Shown here: in pieces, positions 7,150 through 9,373 of the stretch
How the letters are laid out: each line of letters starts with the position of its first letter
Numbering within the stretch: the first letter of the stretch is position 1
Source of the DNA: an uncultured Spirochaetaceae bacterium
GTDB lineage: Bacteria; Spirochaetota; Spirochaetia; Treponematales; Treponemataceae
Assembly (NCBI GenBank): GCA_902773215.1
Contig: CACYDQ010000038.1
Location: forward strand, 1-9,373
Reading direction: 5' to 3'
Length of the DNA: 9,373 nt
Position numbers and translations under genes: made by a program
Notes under the pieces: generated by a model
What the model saw: the letters and a program-made list of their open reading frames with translations, nothing else
Told to the model about the DNA's origin: nothing
Databases searched by the model: none

Positions 7150-7624
7150 AATTATGAATAAATTTTGCTTTCGCTATATCGTCGTATTGTATGCACGTTT
7201 CACTATCGCCAGAAGCAAGTACCAAGGCCTCCCCCGTGGAAGACCGGATAACACCCTTCACCCAGTCGCTGACATTCCTGTCCCAGACCCGAATCTCACG
7301 ACCTTTGAAAAGCCCGAACTCGGCAGCATTCTTTATATTACGCTCAGTACCCGGCGAGCAGACCTCCATGGAAAGATTATCCTCCGTGATGTCATCTCTC
7401 TCTTTCTGGAGAAGGGCAAGGATAACCGGCTGCAAGGCATGATGCGCCTTTGAGCAATCGGAAACGGAGACATCCTCCGCACCGCTTCTAGCGATTACCG
7501 CCGTAACATGGACGTTTCCTTTCTGGGGCACGACCTGCAGCTCCACGAGCTGCAAACCTGCCCCTTGTACGACACCCGCACACTTCGTAAAGTATGGTAT
7601 GTCCTCATATGGAATATACTCCAA
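7148..7624 (-). CDS. rimP: Ribosome maturation factor RimP
   Basis: RimP assists early 30S subunit assembly. The 158-residue product has the usual length and features: an N-terminal alpha/beta domain with GLQLVELQVV, a DVSVSDCSKAHHAL segment (about 51-64), then LSMEVCSPGTERNIKN (about 84-99), the equivalent of the family's LEVSSPGxDRPL, followed by a C-terminal SH3-like barrel. The start codon appears to be TTG at 7622-7624, because AGGTAGG sits 6 nt upstream and no ATG or GTG lies in frame nearby. It is the first gene of the operon, in the classical position ahead of nusA. An intrinsic terminator lies 18 nt upstream of the start, so expression requires read-through. The stop is TAG. Confidence 0.95.
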   Translation of the reverse strand: MEYIPYEDIPYFTKCAGVVQGAGLQLVELQVVPQKGNVHVTAVIARSGAEDVSVSDCSKAHHALQPVILALLQKERDDITEDNLSMEVCSPGTERNIKNAAEFGLFKGREIRVWDRNVSDWVKGVIRSSTGEALVLASGDSETCIQYDDIAKAKFIHN

Positions 7625-7630
7625 TATAAA

Positions 7631-7637
7631 CCTACCT
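7631..7637 (-). promoter_or_regulatory. Ribosome-binding site selecting the rimP TTG start
   Basis: AGGTAGG on the minus strand lies 6 nt before the TTG at 7622-7624. It is the reason for calling a non-ATG start. Only 5 nt separate it from the end of the upstream terminator T-run. Confidence 0.75.
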
Positions 7638-7642
7638 ACAAC

Positions 7643-7673
7643 AAAAAAGGAGCCTCATTTCGGCTCCTTTTTT
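7643..7673 (-). terminator. Intrinsic terminator between promoter and rimP (leader terminator)
   Basis: A6-GGAGCC and GGCTCC-T6 form a perfect 12-bp inverted repeat around a 7-nt loop. Read on the minus strand, the GC stem is followed by six T, a canonical intrinsic terminator; by symmetry it could also act on the plus strand. It would end tRNA-Glu transcripts, but it also lies downstream of the only promoter I can find for the rimP operon, with 18 nt left before the rimP start codon. The operon therefore has to be transcribed through it. The AT-rich upstream leader contains no segment that could pair with the GGAGCC arm, so a classical alternative antiterminator helix is not evident. Confidence 0.88.
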
Positions 7674-7693
7674 AAATTATTTTACACTGTCTG

Positions 7694-7722
7694 ATGTTAG
7701 CATTTTTAGAGAAGCTTGTCAA
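7694..7722 (-). promoter_or_regulatory. Promoter of the rimP-nusA-infB-rbfA-truB operon
   Basis: On the minus strand a perfect -35 TTGACA (7717-7722) and a -10 TAACAT (7694-7699) are 17 bp apart, with TGC just before the -10. The start would fall near 7687, giving a leader of about 63 nt that contains the intrinsic terminator at 7643-7673. The promoter lies between tRNA-Glu and the terminator, so the operon could also receive read-through from tRNA-Glu. Confidence 0.8.
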
Positions 7723-7744
7723 CGGCAACTCCAAAAGACACATT

Positions 7745-7816
7745 CATCTCCTACGGGAATTGAACCCATGTTGTCGGGATGAAAACCCGATGTCCTAACC
7801 ACTAGACGAAGGAGAC
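7745..7816 (-). tRNA. tRNA-Glu (anticodon TTC)
   Basis: The 72-nt minus-strand cloverleaf has acceptor arms GTCTCCT and AGGAGAT (G1-T72 wobble) and discriminator G at 7745. The anticodon stem TCGGG/CCCGA encloses the loop TTTTCAT, giving anticodon TTC. The T loop is TTCAATT, and the body closely follows the bacterial tRNA-Glu pattern. CCA is not encoded. It has its own promoter upstream, and the first terminator after it is the one in the rimP leader, so tRNA-Glu and rimP transcripts share that element. Confidence 0.96.
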
Positions 7817-7845
7817 ACGATTCCATACACAGATGGAACGCTTGT

Positions 7846-7874
7846 AGAATAGCATTTTTTTATAACGCCGTCAA
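7846..7874 (-). promoter_or_regulatory. Promoter of tRNA-Glu
   Basis: On the minus strand, -35 TTGACG (7869-7874) and -10 TATTCT (7846-7851) are separated by 17 bp, again with TGC directly before the -10. The start would be near 7839, leaving about 23 nt of leader before the tRNA. No terminator hairpin separates it from the end of the alarmone-synthetase gene upstream. Confidence 0.8.
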
Positions 7875-7896
7875 GAGGCCCTGTGCAACCTTTCTA

Positions 7897-9153
7897 TTAC
7901 ATATCCATGTCAAACTTCTTGAGTATCTTCGCACGGAGTTGGCGGGTGTCCTCATTATCCAGCCCCAGCTCAAACGCCTTGTTTATGTCCGCCATTGCCT
8001 CCTCATATTTCCCGTTCTCAAAATAAGAAACCGACCGCCTGTAATAAACGTGGCTCTGGAAAGGATCTATAGAAAGTGACCGGTTGAAGCAGTCAATGGC
8101 CTCATCATAATTCTTGAGCACCTCGTAGACTATGCCCTGATAATAGATGGATCGGAATGCCTTGGGATCATATTCCTCGCTAGACTTGAAATCTTCTATC
8201 GCCTTATCATACTCGTTCTGAGCGAAGTATGCCATGCCCCGATGCTTCAGAATCACGGACATCATCGTATCCTGAAGGACGGCTTTTTTATCCAGAATCT
8301 GCGTGTATATCGATACGGCTTTGTCAAAGTTCCCCAAGTTATGCTCATGCAGGGCCGAGAGAACCAGATCATCGATACTGCCCTTCTCATAAATCGACGG
8401 CATAGCTGAAAAAGCTTTGCCCGCTTTCCCGGAGCTGTCAATGCCAAGCTCATCATCAGTAATGCGGTCAGCCTTGTCATAGAAGGTATTCCGCCGTATT
8501 CCCAGCTCCGCCTGGAGCTTGTTCTGGTAATCGCGGATTTCCTGAAAAATTGTGTCCGCCAGGTTCAGGTTCGCGTTTATGGCGGCAAGCTTGCGGCGCA
8601 GAGGCTTGTCAAAAGGGTTGAAATCAGTTTTATAGATAAGCTCGTGCTCCACCTCTGCCCAAGCATCCTGCAATATCGTGCGGACCTGAATCTCAAACAC
8701 CATGTCCTCAGGGAGTACAGGGGTCAGGTGTTCCACGGGGCGGCAGTCCTCAGGAATCTCAATCAGGACGTGAACGGACTCATAACCGAACTCACGGAAG
8801 GACTGATCATAGCCCTTATGCTCTATCTCACGCACGTTCAGAAAGCTGCCAAGCTGAGTGACGACGTTTTCCGTGTCCTCCATGAACGCGCAGATAATGC
8901 GAATGCCCAGCATATCGGTTAGTGTAACCAATTTTTCAGTCTGGGACGACTCCTTGGGTTTTTGTCTAAGGATTTTCTTGTAATAGCTGGGGAAAGACTT
9001 TATCCTCGCCTTGTAAGTCGGCATGGACTGAAGGTGGATTTTCGCTTTCAGTTTGCTCTCAATCTTCCCAAGAACCTCATAAAAGACAGGCGTATAACTT
9101 GCATAAAGACGCTCAATCTTAACTTTCTTGGGCAGCTCATTCGTATCTCTCAT
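7897..9153 (-). CDS. RelA/SpoT-type alarmone synthetase domain protein with C-terminal TPR repeats
   Basis: Residues 30-180 form a RelA/SpoT nucleotidyltransferase domain, which in this family transfers pyrophosphate from ATP to GDP/GTP to make (p)ppGpp. Conserved features appear intact: RIKS (50-53), TDMLGIRI with Asp80 (79-86), GYESVH (123-128) and EIQVRTILQDAW (154-165), followed by EVEHELIYK. There is no HD hydrolase domain ahead of it and no TGS/ACT domains, so it resembles single-domain small synthetases, which are usually 200-250 residues. After a linker (about 200-258), residues 262-400 contain about four TPR repeats (KAVSIYTQIL, KAIEDFKSS, EAIDCFNRSL, EAMADINKAF), a likely protein-binding scaffold. 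No signal peptide or membrane segment is seen. ATG with a modest SD (GGAAAG). The gene ends TAA TAG. The exact substrate is unproven; some related enzymes modify tRNA CCA ends instead. Confidence 0.9.
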   Translation of the reverse strand: MRDTNELPKKVKIERLYASYTPVFYEVLGKIESKLKAKIHLQSMPTYKARIKSFPSYYKKILRQKPKESSQTEKLVTLTDMLGIRIICAFMEDTENVVTQLGSFLNVREIEHKGYDQSFREFGYESVHVLIEIPEDCRPVEHLTPVLPEDMVFEIQVRTILQDAWAEVEHELIYKTDFNPFDKPLRRKLAAINANLNLADTIFQEIRDYQNKLQAELGIRRNTFYDKADRITDDELGIDSSGKAGKAFSAMPSIYEKGSIDDLVLSALHEHNLGNFDKAVSIYTQILDKKAVLQDTMMSVILKHRGMAYFAQNEYDKAIEDFKSSEEYDPKAFRSIYYQGIVYEVLKNYDEAIDCFNRSLSIDPFQSHVYYRRSVSYFENGKYEEAMADINKAFELGLDNEDTRQLRAKILKKFDMDM

Positions 9154-9164
9154 GGCTTTCCGTC

Positions 9165-9170
9165 AGTATA
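9165..9170 (-). promoter_or_regulatory. Possible -10 element of the alarmone-synthetase gene
   Basis: TATACT on the minus strand ends 11 nt before the ATG, just past the T-run of the preceding terminator. No acceptable -35 lies 16-18 bp upstream, and initiation here would leave only a few leader bases. It is a weak candidate; read-through of the terminator is the alternative source of expression. Confidence 0.3.
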
Positions 9171-9179
9171 GGATACACA

Positions 9180-9208
9180 AAAAAACCACCCCAAAAAGAG
9201 GTGGTTTC
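9180..9208 (-). terminator. Intrinsic terminator of the upstream partial gene
   Basis: On the minus strand AAACCACC pairs with GGTGGTTT around a T-rich loop of roughly 9-10 nt and continues into a run of T. It follows the partial gene at the right edge and precedes the alarmone-synthetase gene, so it should separate the two transcription units. Confidence 0.85.
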
Positions 9209-9216
9209 CGCTCATG

Positions 9217-9242
9217 CCAGATGCAGAACCCCCTGCATCTGG
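9217..9242. repeat. 10-bp perfect hairpin in the 3' region of the partial gene
   Basis: CCAGATGCAG and CTGCATCTGG form a perfect 10-bp stem with a 6-nt loop (AACCCC on the plus strand). It lies between the stop codons of the right-edge gene and the intrinsic terminator. On the minus strand no T-run follows, so it is more likely a 3' stabilising structure than a second terminator. On the plus strand TTTT follows. Confidence 0.6.
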
Positions 9243-9276
9243 TTTTGGAAGCTGATTATCTCAACCTAGGCTACTA

Positions 9277-9373
9277 TTACTGAGCGTTAGAGTTGGAGTT
9301 GTCGTACAGAGAAGAGGTGAACTCAGACTCCGTAGCTTCCTTGCTCTGCTCGAGGTAGCGGTTGACCTGCTTC
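9277..9373 (-). CDS. C-terminal end of an unrecognised protein (partial)
   Basis: The last 31 codons of a minus-strand gene enter the window at its right edge. They begin KQVNRYLEQSKEATES and end in a Ser/Asn-rich tail, YDNSNSNAQ. The frame stops at TAA, followed directly in frame by TAG and TAG, and then by a hairpin and an intrinsic terminator, which supports a true gene end. The fragment is hydrophilic, with a helical first half and a probably disordered tail. It is too short to assign to a family, and I do not recognise it. Confidence 0.65.
   Translation of the reverse strand, partial: KQVNRYLEQSKEATESEFTSSLYDNSNSNAQ

Noticed and set aside
7643..7722. Riboswitch or T-box in the rimP leader
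   Set aside because: The leader of about 63 nt holds only one terminator hairpin in AT-rich sequence; there is no aptamer-like fold and no T-box sequence.

Overview
The window reads as a spirochaete chromosome, most likely a Treponema of about 50% GC. This is an inference from the style of the proteins: an IF-2 with a long Gly/Arg/Asn-rich N-terminus and a [13 protein letters not shown]-loop, an FAD-synthetase-type RibF beside TruB, and a compact rimP-nusA-infB-rbfA-truB cluster. No 16S or other decisive marker is present. Every gene I can support lies on the minus strand, so transcription runs from high to low coordinates.

Layout in transcription order: (1) the last 31 codons of an unrecognised protein (9277-9373), then a hairpin and an intrinsic terminator (about 9180-9242). 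(2) A 418-residue protein with a RelA/SpoT-type alarmone synthetase domain followed by about four TPR repeats (7897-9153). (3) tRNA-Glu(TTC) with its own promoter (7745-7816). (4) A second promoter (7694-7722), an intrinsic terminator (7643-7673), and then the translation-factor operon: rimP (TTG start), nusA, infB, rbfA and a truB-ribF fusion, with gaps of 15 nt or less or overlaps. (5) tRNA-Asp(GTC) with a near-consensus promoter and an intrinsic terminator. (6) A roughly 170-bp array of perfect hairpins. (7) tRNA-Pro(CGG) at the left edge.

The operon groups 30S maturation (RimP, RbfA), transcription elongation/termination (NusA), initiator-tRNA delivery (IF-2), tRNA U55 pseudouridylation (TruB) and flavin nucleotide synthesis (RibF-like). 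The core order is the widely conserved nusA-infB order; rpsO/pnp do not follow truB here.

Several parts are unusual. The only promoter I can place for the operon fires into an intrinsic terminator, and just 18 nt separate that terminator from the rimP start codon. TruB and an FMN-adenylyltransferase domain are one polypeptide, and its riboflavin-kinase part looks eroded. NusA ends in a four-cysteine zinc-ribbon-like motif. IF-2 carries an RGG/Asn-rich repeat domain and an extra charged C-terminal tail. A 48-bp periodic array keeps hairpin structure while stem sequences change. Three promoters share a 17-bp spacer and a TGC extended -10.
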